In this document: positions 1 to 10,226 of the stretch, piece by piece
Numbering within the stretch: position 1 is the first letter of the stretch
Layout: the number at the start of each line of letters is the position of its first letter
NCBI GenBank assembly: GCA_016650215.1
Contig: JAENWF010000132.1
Span: 1-32,627 of the forward strand
Direction of reading: 5' to 3'
From: Thermoanaerobaculia bacterium
Lineage (GTDB): Bacteria > Acidobacteriota > Thermoanaerobaculia > Gp7-AA8
DNA: 32,627 nt
Notes under the pieces: generated by a model
What the model was told of the DNA's origin: nothing
The model's input: only the letters and a program-made list of their open reading frames with translations
The model's database searches: none
Position numbers and translations under genes: made by a program

Positions 1-53
1 AGTTAGGCGCGATTTCGCCACGGCACCTGCGTTGAATGCTAGCGTCAGCCTCA

Positions 54-2810
54 ATGACACGATCGCTTCTCACGAAGGTGCTGATCGGACTGCTCACGGT
101 GGGCGTGGTGCTGGGAGCGTTTGTCTCCTTCCAGCGCAAACGCAACTCGTTTGAGCGGATCGATTTCAAATCCGAGCGGAGCAATGGCGTCATCGTCGTG
201 AAGTCGGTCGATCCCGGCAGCCAGGCGGAAGCCGCGGGGCTGAAACCGGGGGACCGGATCTGGCTCATTGGTGAGACGCCGAGCAGCGAGATCGGCGGAC
301 TTCGCAAGACGCTCCGACAGATCGGGCAGCCGATTCCAATCGTCGTCGCGCGAGGAAACGAGACGCTAACGCTCACGTATCGCGCGCCCGATCTGAAGAT
401 CGATTACTCGTACCTGATCCTCAGCTTCATCGGCTTTCTTTATCTTGCGATCGGCCTCTTCACGCTGTTCCGCGGCGACACACGCGAGAGCTCGCTCTTC
501 TACTTCGTCACGCTGTTCTCGTTCATCGTCTACGTCTACACGCCGGCGGGCGACATCGACTGGAGCTACAAGGCACTGCAACTGGTCGAGGAGCTTGCGC
601 GCGTCTTCCTGCCGCCGCTGACGCTGCACTTCTTCCTCCTCTTCCCGCGCCCGGTGCTGCGTCATCGCGGCGCGATCGCGGCGCTCTACATCCCGCCTCT
701 GCTGCTCGCGCTCTGGAACATCGACCTTCTCATCTTCGGCAACGCGATCTTCGTGGCATCTCCGCAGCGTTCGCTCGAGCTGATCCAGCGGTGGGAGTAC
801 GTCGACTTCTTCGTTTACTTCACGCTCGCGATTCTTGCGCTGGCGTTCACTTACCGGAGGGCCGCGGCGATCGGGAAGAAACAGATCAAGTGGATCTACC
901 TCGGGACGGCACTCGGCTTCGTACCGTTTCTCGCGATCTACGTCGTCCCCTATCTGATCAATGGCTCCGTCGGGCCGATTTACGCGACGATCTCGATTCT
1001 GCCGCTCGCGTTCATTCCGCTCGCATTCGCGGTCTCCATCCTTCGCTACAAGCTGTGGGACGTCGAAGTCATCATCAAAGAGGTTCTCGCGTACTCGGTG
1101 ACCTTCGTCTTCGGCATGATCGCGTTCTCGACGGTCAATCTGATTCTGTCTCGCGTGATCGAAGAGCGCTCCGCGATGGAGCGAAATTTTCTCGCATTCA
1201 CATCGGGCCTGCTGATCGCAGGCGTTCTCATTCCGGTCAAGGGCCGCATCGAGTCGGTGCTCGAGATGTTTCTCTACCGCGACAGCTATCGCCACCGCCG
1301 GACGATGGCCGATTTCGCGCAGGAGCTTGCGAGCTTTCACGATGTGCACGAGCTGATCTCGATGATGCGCGAGCGACTCCGCTCGACGCTCGAGATCGGG
1401 AAGATGAATCTCTTCACTCGTGAGGGACCGCTTCTGCTGATCTATCAGCCGGAGGAGGATGTCCCGCGCCGCGCGCGTCCTGAGGACTTCGGAGCGATCC
1501 CGACCGAGGGACCACTGATCCTGACCGATCCGCGTCTGCCGGAAGCGACCGAGCTCCCGTGGCAGCTTCTGAAAGCCGGGTATCGATATCTTTTCCCGCT
1601 GCGGAACCGCGGCGAGCTGCAGGGGCTGCTGCTCCTTGGTACGAAGCGGGGCGACGAACCGCTCTCACGCGATGATCTGCATCTGCTCGGATCGCTGACC
1701 GCTCCGGTGGCGCTGGCGATCGAGAACTCGCGCCTGTATGGAAAGCTGCGCAGGCAGCTTGACGAGATTCGCGCTCTGAAGGAGTACAACGAGAACATCA
1801 TCGAGTCGTCGTCTTCCGCGATCGCAGTCGTCGCGAACGACGGGACTGTGCTGACCGCGAATCGCGCGTTCTGGGAACTCGTCGGCGCCGAGCACGAGGA
1901 CGAGCCGATCTCGGCTCTCTTCCCGCCGTACGACGAGCTGCGGCGCTCTCAGGGCCGCACGATGACTACCCACTTCGTTGACCGCCACGGCGTCGAGAAG
2001 GAAGTGACTGTCACCGTAAGCCCGCTGCATTCCGGTGATGTCGCCGATGGCGCCTGTGTGCTCGTCATCGGGGACATTTCCGATCGTGTCCGCCTCGAGC
2101 GCCAACTCCAGGACAAGGAGCGTCTCGCATCACTTGGACTGCTTGCCGCCGGCGTCGCGCACGAGGTCAACACGCCGCTGACCGGCATCTCGTCGTACGC
2201 GCAGCTGCTGCTTGCGGAGACCGCGGAAGACGATCCGAAGTTCAAGCTCCTGAAAAAGATGGAGCAGCAGACGTTCCGCGCGTCGAGCCTCGTCAACAAC
2301 CTTCTCGATCTGATCGCGAACCGGCCGCGTTCGCGCGAGATCGTGAGCATTCGCGAACTGATCGCGGCGACCATCACGCTGCATGAGGACCTGCTCAAGC
2401 CGAAGAACATCTCCGTCCATCTCGGCGAGATACCCGACTCGCAGGTCCGCGGGAACTTTCACGACCTCCAGCAGGTGCTGACCAACGTCCTCCTCAACGC
2501 ACGCGACGCGGTTTCGCAGAACGGAAACGTCTGGATCAACGGCGCGGATGAGGGAGAACGGATCGTGATCCGTATCCGCGATGATGGAAAAGGCATTGCG
2601 AGCGAACTGCTCGACCGCATTTTCGAGCCGCTCGTGACTACGAAGCGGGGACAGGGCGGAACCGGCCTCGGCCTGGCCATCAGCCGCCGCATCGTCAACG
2701 CTTCGGATGGCGAGATCACCGTTCAAAGCCCGCCCGGCGCTGGAGCCGAGTTTTCGATTAGTTTCCCCCGCCTCGGCACCCGCGAAGCGGCTTCGGTCAT
2801 ACTGGAGTAA
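54..2810 (+). CDS. Membrane sensor histidine kinase with N-terminal PDZ domain, multi-TM region, GAF/PAS-like region, HisKA and HATPase
   Basis: ORF 36..2810; in-frame ATG at 54 gives MTRSLLTKVLIGLL (TM). PDZ-like GVIVVKSVDPGSQAEAAGLKPGDRIWLI; several hydrophobic helices; H-box LAAGVAHEVNTPLTGISSYAQLL; N box NVLLNARDAV; G boxes DDGKGI and GQGGTGLGLAISRRIV. Confidence 0.9.
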   Translation: MTRSLLTKVLIGLLTVGVVLGAFVSFQRKRNSFERIDFKSERSNGVIVVKSVDPGSQAEAAGLKPGDRIWLIGETPSSEIGGLRKTLRQIGQPIPIVVARGNETLTLTYRAPDLKIDYSYLILSFIGFLYLAIGLFTLFRGDTRESSLFYFVTLFSFIVYVYTPAGDIDWSYKALQLVEELARVFLPPLTLHFFLLFPRPVLRHRGAIAALYIPPLLLALWNIDLLIFGNAIFVASPQRSLELIQRWEYVDFFVYFTLAILALAFTYRRAAAIGKKQIKWIYLGTALGFVPFLAIYVVPYLINGSVGPIYATISILPLAFIPLAFAVSILRYKLWDVEVIIKEVLAYSVTFVFGMIAFSTVNLILSRVIEERSAMERNFLAFTSGLLIAGVLIPVKGRIESVLEMFLYRDSYRHRRTMADFAQELASFHDVHELISMMRERLRSTLEIGKMNLFTREGPLLLIYQPEEDVPRRARPEDFGAIPTEGPLILTDPRLPEATELPWQLLKAGYRYLFPLRNRGELQGLLLLGTKRGDEPLSRDDLHLLGSLTAPVALAIENSRLYGKLRRQLDEIRALKEYNENIIESSSSAIAVVANDGTVLTANRAFWELVGAEHEDEPISALFPPYDELRRSQGRTMTTHFVDRHGVEKEVTVTVSPLHSGDVADGACVLVIGDISDRVRLERQLQDKERLASLGLLAAGVAHEVNTPLTGISSYAQLLLAETAEDDPKFKLLKKMEQQTFRASSLVNNLLDLIANRPRSREIVSIRELIAATITLHEDLLKPKNISVHLGEIPDSQVRGNFHDLQQVLTNVLLNARDAVSQNGNVWINGADEGERIVIRIRDDGKGIASELLDRIFEPLVTTKRGQGGTGLGLAISRRIVNASDGEITVQSPPGAGAEFSISFPRLGTREAASVILE

Positions 2811-2819
2811 CTACCCTTA

Positions 2820-4235
2820 ATGCGAATCCTGATCGTCGATGACGAAGAAGTCCTGCGTGATGTGCTCGAAGTCGTGCTCCGGCGCGAGGGCTTCGACATC
2901 GTTCTCGCCTCGAGCGGCGAGGAAGCGCTCAGCCTTCTCGACGGCGACGAAATCGATCTGATGATCCTCGACATCATGCTGCCGGGGATCAGCGGCATCG
3001 ACACGCTTCGCGCGGTCCGTATCTCGAATCCCAGTCTCCCGGTCATCATCATCACCGCGTTCTCGTCGATCGATGGCGCGATCGAGGCGATGAAACACGG
3101 CGCCTTCCACTACATCCCGAAGCCTTTCAAGAACGAAGAAGTCGTGATGACGGTGAACAAGGCGCTCGAGCAGCGCCGGCTCACCCACGAAAACGAGCGT
3201 CTCAAAGCCGAGCTGTCCGAGAAGTTCTCGTACTCGAACATCATCGGCAAGAGCGAGACGATGCGGAAGGTGTTCGACCTGATCCGCCTTGCGGCTCCCT
3301 CGCGCTCGAACATCCTGATTCAGGGCGAATCAGGCACAGGCAAGGAGCTGGTCGCGAAGGCGATTCATCACGCCAGTCCACGCGCGCGCAATGCGTTCGT
3401 CACCGTCAACTCCGGTTCGCTGCCTCCCGAGCTCCTCGAGTCGAGCCTCTTCGGCCACATGAAAGGGGCCTTCACCGGCGCGATTGCCACCAAGCGCGGT
3501 CTGTTCGAAGTCGCCGACGGCGGATCGATCTTCCTCGACGAGATCGGCAACATCAACCTCGAGACGCAGGCGAAACTGCTGCGCGTCATCCAGGAGAAGG
3601 AGTTCATGCGCCTCGGCTCGGTCGAGACGGTGAAAGTCGATGTCCGCATCATCGCGGCGACGAACGCCGACCTCTCCAAGCTGATGCGCGACAACCTCTT
3701 CCGCGAGGATCTCTTCTACCGTCTCAACGTCATTACCCTGCAACTTCCGCCGCTCCGCCGCCGCCGCGAAGACATCCCTCTCCTCGTGTCGCACTTCCTC
3801 GACGAGTACGCGGAGGAGAACAAGCGGAAGGTGCGTGAGGTCACGCCGGAAGCGATGCGCCTGCTGATGGATTCCGGGTGGCCCGGTAACGTGCGCGAGC
3901 TCGAGAACACGATCGAGCGCGCCGTCGTCCTCTGTACCACCGACCGCATCGGAACCGAGCTGATGCCGGACTACCTCCGCTTCCCGGTGAACACCGATCA
4001 GCCGGCGATGATCGTCCCGGCCGAGGGGTTGTCCCTCAAGGATGCAGTCTCACGCTACGAGCGCGCGATGATCCTGCAGTCGCTCGAACTCTCGAACGGC
4101 GTGCAAAAGAAAGCCGCAGAGCTGCTTCAGCTCAAGCCTTCGACGCTGAACGAAATGATGAAGCGGCTCGGGATTCACACCAGGTCGAACGCGGTTGACG
4201 ATTCGTCGTCAGAAGCGCCCCCTCCAACGTCCTGA
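2820..4235 (+). CDS. NtrC-family sigma54-dependent response regulator (receiver-AAA+-Fis HTH)
   Basis: Receiver MRILIVDDEE...LMILDIMLPG; Walker A GESGTGKE; GAFTGA loop; C-terminal Fis-like helices KKAAELLQLKPSTLNEMMKRLGI. 9 nt after the kinase stop. Confidence 0.95.
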   Translation: MRILIVDDEEVLRDVLEVVLRREGFDIVLASSGEEALSLLDGDEIDLMILDIMLPGISGIDTLRAVRISNPSLPVIIITAFSSIDGAIEAMKHGAFHYIPKPFKNEEVVMTVNKALEQRRLTHENERLKAELSEKFSYSNIIGKSETMRKVFDLIRLAAPSRSNILIQGESGTGKELVAKAIHHASPRARNAFVTVNSGSLPPELLESSLFGHMKGAFTGAIATKRGLFEVADGGSIFLDEIGNINLETQAKLLRVIQEKEFMRLGSVETVKVDVRIIAATNADLSKLMRDNLFREDLFYRLNVITLQLPPLRRRREDIPLLVSHFLDEYAEENKRKVREVTPEAMRLLMDSGWPGNVRELENTIERAVVLCTTDRIGTELMPDYLRFPVNTDQPAMIVPAEGLSLKDAVSRYERAMILQSLELSNGVQKKAAELLQLKPSTLNEMMKRLGIHTRSNAVDDSSSEAPPPTS

Positions 4236-4308
4236 GCCACCGACCATGGCGAAGGATGGTTTCCGCTGACCCTTCGCTTCGCTCACAGACCGCGAAGAAA
4301 TTCGGCCT

Positions 4309-4411
4309 CTGTGTGGCGCCGCCGACCCGCGGCGGCGCTTTGCGGCCGTTGCAACAGGATCGCCCAATGAACATTGAAAGGGCGCCGCCGCGGGGCGGCG
4401 GCGCCACACAG
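4309..4411. repeat. Intergenic palindromic repeat, copy A: 30-nt GC-rich arms (4309-4338, 4382-4411) around a 43-nt spacer
   Basis: Left ctgtgtggcgccgccgacccgcggcggcgc; right gcgccgccgcggggcggcggcgccacacag; reverse complements except one position. A related copy is at 22763-22864. Confidence 0.9.
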
Positions 4412-4533
4412 AACCGGCGAGTTTCGCTTGCTCAGAGGTGTGAAGAAATCGCAAGTCATTCCTCGCTTGCGCTCGGAATGACTCGTACGTGGCGTGATCT
4501 GCTGCGGTGCCCACCGTTGACCCTTCGCTCCGC

Positions 4534-4782
4534 TCAGGGTTGGAGACGAGGTTGCCGGCGAACCCTCACCAGCCCAAACCCCGCAATCACCGCCCATACC
4601 CCCTCCATGAGAATGAATCCGTACTGCCGCTCAACGAACGCGGTGACGAACAGCAGCACACCTCCCACGAGGTTGAGCAACTGATACGTCACCGTTTCGG
4701 ACTTGATCCTCTTCATCTGATGACCCGCGTATGCGGTGAGAATCACGATGGCTCCAAGGATTGATATTGCCTGATACACCAT
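4534..4782 (-). CDS. Small membrane protein, 82 aa, CBU_0592-like
   Basis: From the 4534..4929 ORF, internal start [70 protein letters not shown]; hydrophobic helices. Confidence 0.7.
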   Translation of the reverse strand: MVYQAISILGAIVILTAYAGHQMKRIKSETVTYQLLNLVGGVLLFVTAFVERQYGFILMEGVWAVIAGFGLVRVRRQPRLQP

Positions 4783-4807
4783 AGAATTCACGCTCCGAGG
4801 TGAATGA

Positions 4808-7378
4808 ATGACGCGACGTAGTCTCGCCGTGATGTTACTGATCGCCCTTGCGGTCCCTGCGCTTTTTGCACAGCAGACCGTTCCAACCCCCGAGGAGTTT
4901 CTCGGGTACCGGCTGGGTGAGAACTTCACTCCATACGACCGGATCCTCGACTACTTCGGCGAGCTGACGAAACGGTCGAATCTGATCACGGTGCACACCT
5001 TTGGCCAGACTTATGAGCGCCGCCCGCTGGTGATGGCGGTGGTGACGTCGGCGAAGAATCAGGCGGCAATCGACACGATCCGCGCAAATGTGGCGGCGCT
5101 CGCGGAGGCTGGCACGATCGACTCCGTGCGCGGGTCGGAAATCGCGAAGACCTCACCGGTCATCGTCTGGCTCGCGTTTGGAATCCATGGAAACGAGTCA
5201 TCATCGGCCGAGGCGGCGATGCGTGTCGCGGCGACGCTGCTGCGCGACCCGCAATACGCGAAAGTCCTCGAGGACTCGGTCGTCGTAATCGAGCCGCTCC
5301 AGAATCCCGACGGACGCGAACGCTACATTCAGTGGTTCCATCGCACTCGCGGGATCGACGCGAACACGAATCCCGACTCCGCCGAGCACTACGAGCCGTG
5401 GCCGGGAGGGCGCTACAACCACTACATGATCGACATGAACCGCGACATGACGTGGATGTCGCAAAGAGAGACGCAGGCTCGCGTCGCGCTGCATCGCGAC
5501 TGGTGGCCGCAGGTCTTCGTCGACCTGCACGAGATGAGCTGGACCTCGAGCTACTTCTTTCCTCCCGACGCCGCGCCACTCAACCTGAACATGCCGTCCG
5601 ACATCACGAAGTGGCTCGAGGTCTTCGGACGCGCGAATGCCGCCGAGTTCACCAAACGCGGCTGGCCGTTCTTCGTCGGCGAGCGATTCGATCGCTTCTA
5701 CCCCGGCTATCGCGACTCGTGGCCTTCGCTCCGTGGCGGCATCGGAATGACATATGAAGTCGCCGGCGGCGGTCGCGGCGGGTCCGCGATCGAGCGGGAA
5801 GACAGCACGACGCTGACGCTCGCTGACCGGATCGACCAGCACTCCACGACCGCACTCGCGACGGTGCGCACCGCCGCCGCGAACCGTGAGGCGCTACTTC
5901 GCTACTCGTGGGACTCGGCGCGGAAGGCGCTCGAGGAAGGGCGCAACACGTATCTGATTCTTCCAGGTTCGCCCAACTTTACGCGCTTGGCCGACACGCT
6001 GCAGAAGCAGGGAGTGCGCGTCCAGATGCTCGGAGCGCCGATCACGATGCGCGCGATACGGGTCGACCGGGAGGCCGCCGAGAGTCACACATTTCCAGCG
6101 GGCACCGCGGTGGTTTCGACGCGGCAGGCCCTCGGCGGCCTCGCGCAGACTCTCCTCGAGCGAAACGCCGCGATGCCGCAGACGTTCGTCGACGAGCAGC
6201 GCGCGAAAGCCGCGGCAGACGAGCCGGACGATTTCTACGACCTCACGGTCTGGTCGATGCCTGTCGCGATGAACGTCGAGACCTGGGTGACCAGCTCCGC
6301 CATCAACGCCCAGCTCGTGCCCTGGACAGAGCCTCCTGTCGGCGCGGTCTCTCCCGCGCAGTACGCCTATCTCGTCTCCGGAAACGATCCGAACGTCTAT
6401 CGCTTCGCGGGACAACTCATCCGGCGCAGCGTCCGGTTCAACGTCTCGGACGCCGAGCTGAATCTCGGTGACCGGACGTATCCGCGTGGCAGCATCGTGA
6501 TCCTCAAGGGAAACAACAACGCCGAACTGGTGAACACGCTTTCGGCCGCAGCGAAGGAAACGAACACGACGGTCGTGGCGCTAGCCGAGGGCTGGATGGG
6601 GGCGACGACGTTCGGCAGCGAGAAGCTGCACTACGTACGCGAGCCAAAGATCGCTCTCGTCGGAGGGCCGGGAACGGGAGCGACCTCGTTCGGCATGCTC
6701 TGGCACACCCTCGATGTCGACACGCCTGTGCCGCACACCGTGATCTGGGCCGACTCGATCCGTAATCTGGACCTCGCCAGGTACAACGTCATCATTCTCC
6801 CGGACGGCGACTACGTCGATCGGATCGGCAAGCGCGGAACCGAGAAACTGCAGGCGTGGGTGCGCGGTGGCGGCACACTCGTCGCCATCAAAGGCGCGAC
6901 TGCTTACCTGCACGACAAGGATGTCGCGCTCTCGAAGCTCAAGCCGTGGGAGGCGGAAAAGAAGGAAGGGGAGAAGAAGGACAGCGACAAGAAGGACGAA
7001 GAGCCAGTGACCGATCGGTACAATGAGTACCGCGTTCCCGGTTCCGCATTCCGCACGACGATGAACGAGCGCTCGTATCTGACCTTCGGCGTGCCCCGCT
7101 CGCCCGCGGTGCTTGTCGAAGGGTCAGCGGCGTTCCAGCAGCTCCCCCGCAAGGTCGACAACGTCATCACGATCGAGAAGGAGGACCCGCTGCTCGCGGG
7201 CATCGCCTGGACGGAATCGCTTGATCGGCTCAAAGGATCACCGTACGTGGTGAACGAGAGCGTCGGCCGCGGCACGATCGTGACGTTCGCCGACGAGCCG
7301 CATTTCAGGCTCTTCTGGCGCGGAACGCTACCGGTATTCATGAATGCGGTGATCTATTCACCGAGCTTTCTGAGATGA
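4808..7378 (+). CDS. M14-family zinc carboxypeptidase, secreted, 856 aa
   Basis: Signal peptide [22 protein letters not shown]; zinc-binding [16 protein letters not shown]-rich substrate region NPDGRERY; C-terminal GATase-like portion. Confidence 0.85.
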   Translation: MTRRSLAVMLLIALAVPALFAQQTVPTPEEFLGYRLGENFTPYDRILDYFGELTKRSNLITVHTFGQTYERRPLVMAVVTSAKNQAAIDTIRANVAALAEAGTIDSVRGSEIAKTSPVIVWLAFGIHGNESSSAEAAMRVAATLLRDPQYAKVLEDSVVVIEPLQNPDGRERYIQWFHRTRGIDANTNPDSAEHYEPWPGGRYNHYMIDMNRDMTWMSQRETQARVALHRDWWPQVFVDLHEMSWTSSYFFPPDAAPLNLNMPSDITKWLEVFGRANAAEFTKRGWPFFVGERFDRFYPGYRDSWPSLRGGIGMTYEVAGGGRGGSAIEREDSTTLTLADRIDQHSTTALATVRTAAANREALLRYSWDSARKALEEGRNTYLILPGSPNFTRLADTLQKQGVRVQMLGAPITMRAIRVDREAAESHTFPAGTAVVSTRQALGGLAQTLLERNAAMPQTFVDEQRAKAAADEPDDFYDLTVWSMPVAMNVETWVTSSAINAQLVPWTEPPVGAVSPAQYAYLVSGNDPNVYRFAGQLIRRSVRFNVSDAELNLGDRTYPRGSIVILKGNNNAELVNTLSAAAKETNTTVVALAEGWMGATTFGSEKLHYVREPKIALVGGPGTGATSFGMLWHTLDVDTPVPHTVIWADSIRNLDLARYNVIILPDGDYVDRIGKRGTEKLQAWVRGGGTLVAIKGATAYLHDKDVALSKLKPWEAEKKEGEKKDSDKKDEEPVTDRYNEYRVPGSAFRTTMNERSYLTFGVPRSPAVLVEGSAAFQQLPRKVDNVITIEKEDPLLAGIAWTESLDRLKGSPYVVNESVGRGTIVTFADEPHFRLFWRGTLPVFMNAVIYSPSFLR

Positions 7379-7384
7379 GCCGAG

Positions 7385-8200
7385 ATGCCGATCCGTCAAC
7401 CTGCCGTTGCCGGCGCGTTTTATGAGGCGAATCCTGCGCGGTTGCGCGCGCAGGTCGACGCCTGCTTTGCGGAGAATCCGGCGGCGCCGGCAAAGGCGCG
7501 GCTGATCGCCGCGGTCGTTCCGCACGCGGGACTCATGTACAGCGGGCATGTTGCGGCCGCGCTTTACGCGCTCGCCGATCTCCCGCGCCGCCTGATCATC
7601 CTCTGTCCGAATCACACCGGTACCGGCCATTTTGCGGCAATCAATCGCGAGGGAGCGTGGCGGACCCCCCTGGGTGAGATGCCGATCGACACGGAGCTCG
7701 CGGACGCGCTGATGAGAAAGAGCGCCCTGCTGCTCGACGACGCGAAGGCGCACGCGCGCGAGCATTCGCTCGAGGTTCAGCTTCCATTCCTCCAGCGTCT
7801 CCGCGACGACTTCCGCTTCGTGCCGATCTGCCTCGGCGCGCCCCGCTATGCGATGTGTCTGGAGATTGGAAACGCGATCGCCGATGTGGTCGCGGAGAGC
7901 GGCGAGCCAGTCGCGATTTTTGCCAGCTCCGATCTCAATCACTACGAGGATCAGGAGACGACGCTTCGCAAGGACCAGCTCGCGATCGATCGCGTGGTCG
8001 CGCTCGACCCTGAAGGACTCTGGCGCGTTGTCGAGGAACACGACATCTCGATGTGCGGATACATCCCCACGACGACCATGCTGATCGCGGCGCGGAGGCT
8101 CGGCGCAACGAAAGCCCGGCTCATCAAGCACGCAACTTCCGGCGACATCAACCGCGACTACGGTCATGTAGTCGGATACGCGGCGATCGCTGTGGGATAG
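7385..8200 (+). CDS. MEMO1 family protein (AmmeMemoRadiSam system protein B)
   Basis: RQPAVAGAFYEANP, VPHAGLMYSGHVAA, CPNHTG, SSDLNHYE, SMCGYIPTTTML; family signature and candidate metal ligands. Confidence 0.93.
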   Translation: MPIRQPAVAGAFYEANPARLRAQVDACFAENPAAPAKARLIAAVVPHAGLMYSGHVAAALYALADLPRRLIILCPNHTGTGHFAAINREGAWRTPLGEMPIDTELADALMRKSALLLDDAKAHAREHSLEVQLPFLQRLRDDFRFVPICLGAPRYAMCLEIGNAIADVVAESGEPVAIFASSDLNHYEDQETTLRKDQLAIDRVVALDPEGLWRVVEEHDISMCGYIPTTTMLIAARRLGATKARLIKHATSGDINRDYGHVVGYAAIAVG

Positions 8201-8210
8201 AGTCCGCCCG

Positions 8211-9674
8211 ATGCGCATCGTCTTCGCAACATCTGAGGTCTCGCCGATCGCCAAGACAGGAGGTCTGGGCGATGTGTGCGGATCCCTTCCGAAAGAGCTG
8301 CGGAAGCTCGGGCACGACGTCGTAGTCTTCATGCCGTTTTATCGCCAGGCGCGTCAATACTTCGAACGTGAGGGGGTCGCGGTCGAGAGCGCCCATCCTC
8401 CGGTGCCGATCGTCTGGGCCAACTGGGCCGCACAGGCTGGATTTCATCGAACTCTCCTTCCGGGGAGCGATGTGCCGCTGATCCTCGTTGAGAACGATTA
8501 CTTCTTCGACCGCGAACACATCTACTCGACGCACGCAGGAGCCGACGACTTTCTCCTCCGCTATGCATTCTTCTGCCGGGCGGTAGTGCTCGGGTGCCAG
8601 CTCCTCGGAATAGAGCCCGACATTCTTCACGCGCACGACTGGCACGCCGCGCTGCTGCCTGTCTACCTCCATTCAGGACTGCGCGGCAGCGAGACGTTCC
8701 GCGCGACGCGCTCGGTCTTTACGATTCACAACCTGAACTATCAGGGAGCCGCGGGCCCGGACGCGTTTGCGCTCACCGGTCTGCACAGCCGCTACTGGGC
8801 CGGCGATGCGGTCGAGCACTTCGGCACGGTCAATCCGATGAAAGGGGGAATCATCTTCGCCGATCAGGTTACGACCGTCTCGCCGAACTATGCGCGCGAG
8901 ATCCAGACGCCCGTGCACGGCGCGGGTCTCGATGGCGTCCTGCGCGCCGTCTCGTACAAGTTCAGCGGAGTGCTCAACGGGATCGATTCGGACGAGTGGG
9001 ATCCGTCGAGCGACCCGCACCTCGAGGCGAATTTCGAGGCCGGGAAACTTCACGGCAAGACCGTTTCCAAGCGGATGCTGGCGAAGGAAGCGAGGCTCAA
9101 GTACAAAGCGAAGACGCCGCTCATAGGCGTCGTCTCGCGCCTCGTCGATCAGAAGGGTTTCCAACTCCTCCTTCCGATTCTGAGCAAGCTGCTGAAAGCG
9201 GGCGCGCAGGCAGTTGTTCTCGGTAGCGGCGAGAACTATTACGAGGAGGGATTCGCGCAGATCGCCGCGCAGAACCCCGAGTCGTGCAGCGTCTGGCTCG
9301 GATTCGACAACGAACTAGCGCATCGCATCTACGCGGGATGCGACCTGCTGCTCATGCCGTCGATGTACGAGCCGTGCGGGCTGAATCAGATGTACGCGCT
9401 TCGATACGGAACCTTGCCGGTTGTCCGGATGACAGGGGGCCTTGCAGACACGGTCGTCCCGTACGACGGGACGAATCGGGAGATCGCGAACGGGTTCGGT
9501 TTCGTCGATCCCGCTTCCGAGGATCTCTACTTCGCGACGTGGGCAGGGATGCTGAACTACAAGGACTCCCGTCTCTGGAAGACGCTGCAAACGAACGGCA
9601 TGCAGCACGATTTCTCGTGGTCGCGGTCCGCGAGGCAGTATGAGGCCACGTATGAAAGGGCGCTGAAGGGGTAG
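8211..9674 (+). CDS. glgA: Glycogen/starch synthase (ADP-glucose type, GT5)
   Basis: MRIVFATSEVSPIAKTGGLGDVCGSLPKEL (KTGGL), HAHDWHAALLP, VVSRLVDQKGFQLL, MPSMYEPCGLNQMYALRYGTLPVVRMTGGLADTV. Confidence 0.95.
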   Translation: MRIVFATSEVSPIAKTGGLGDVCGSLPKELRKLGHDVVVFMPFYRQARQYFEREGVAVESAHPPVPIVWANWAAQAGFHRTLLPGSDVPLILVENDYFFDREHIYSTHAGADDFLLRYAFFCRAVVLGCQLLGIEPDILHAHDWHAALLPVYLHSGLRGSETFRATRSVFTIHNLNYQGAAGPDAFALTGLHSRYWAGDAVEHFGTVNPMKGGIIFADQVTTVSPNYAREIQTPVHGAGLDGVLRAVSYKFSGVLNGIDSDEWDPSSDPHLEANFEAGKLHGKTVSKRMLAKEARLKYKAKTPLIGVVSRLVDQKGFQLLLPILSKLLKAGAQAVVLGSGENYYEEGFAQIAAQNPESCSVWLGFDNELAHRIYAGCDLLLMPSMYEPCGLNQMYALRYGTLPVVRMTGGLADTVVPYDGTNREIANGFGFVDPASEDLYFATWAGMLNYKDSRLWKTLQTNGMQHDFSWSRSARQYEATYERALKG

Positions 9675-9676
9675 GG

Positions 9677-10057
9677 TTACTTCTCGAGGATTTTCAGAAT
9701 CGCGGCCAGCTCTTTCCGGACGTTAGCGATGGTCTTCGAGGTTTCACCTTTCGCCTGCTCTGGCTTTGTCGCACGTGCGGCAGCCGCAGCCGCCGGCTTG
9801 ACGGCGCCGTCTTCCAGTTCGATGTCGAGCCTCTTCTTCGCTCCCGCGATCGTAAACCCCTCGGAATAGAGGAGCTGCTTGATGCGGAGAATGATGTCGA
9901 TCTCGCGCTGGCTGTACATCCGCTGTCCGCCATCACTTTTGTTCGGCGCGAGCGCAGGGAACTCGGTCTCCCAATAGCGGAGAACGTACGGCTGGACGTC
10001 GGCAACCTTGCAAACCTCGCCGATCTTGTAGGTGCGCTTCTCGTCCCCCGCAGGCAT
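9677..10057 (-). CDS. MerR-family transcriptional regulator, 126 aa
   Basis: MPAGDEKRTYKIGEVCKVADVQPYVLRYWETEFPALAPNKSDGGQRMYSQREIDIILRIKQLLYSEGFTIAGAKKRL; start chosen at the cat complement 10055-10057 because the longer ORF begins with low-complexity sequence. Confidence 0.88.
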   Translation of the reverse strand: MPAGDEKRTYKIGEVCKVADVQPYVLRYWETEFPALAPNKSDGGQRMYSQREIDIILRIKQLLYSEGFTIAGAKKRLDIELEDGAVKPAAAAAARATKPEQAKGETSKTIANVRKELAAILKILEK

Positions 10058-10226
10058 CTGGTGAGGATTATATGAGGGTGGTGCCCGTCCGCCGCCGCCC
10101 CGTTCAAGACCACCACCCGCCCTCCTACCCACCCCCACCCAGGTGACACCCATCACCTCCTCATGTGTGACGGGTCATCCCCTCATGTTCCCGGGCCGCC
10201 TACCTTGATGCACGAGGAAGCAGGAC

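Noticed and set aside
4256-4684. 142-aa plus-strand ORF and the minus ORFs 4132..4407, 4209..4514 and 4283..4597
   Set aside because: They are translations of the palindromic repeat region (e.g. CVAPPTRGGAL); no protein family resemblance.
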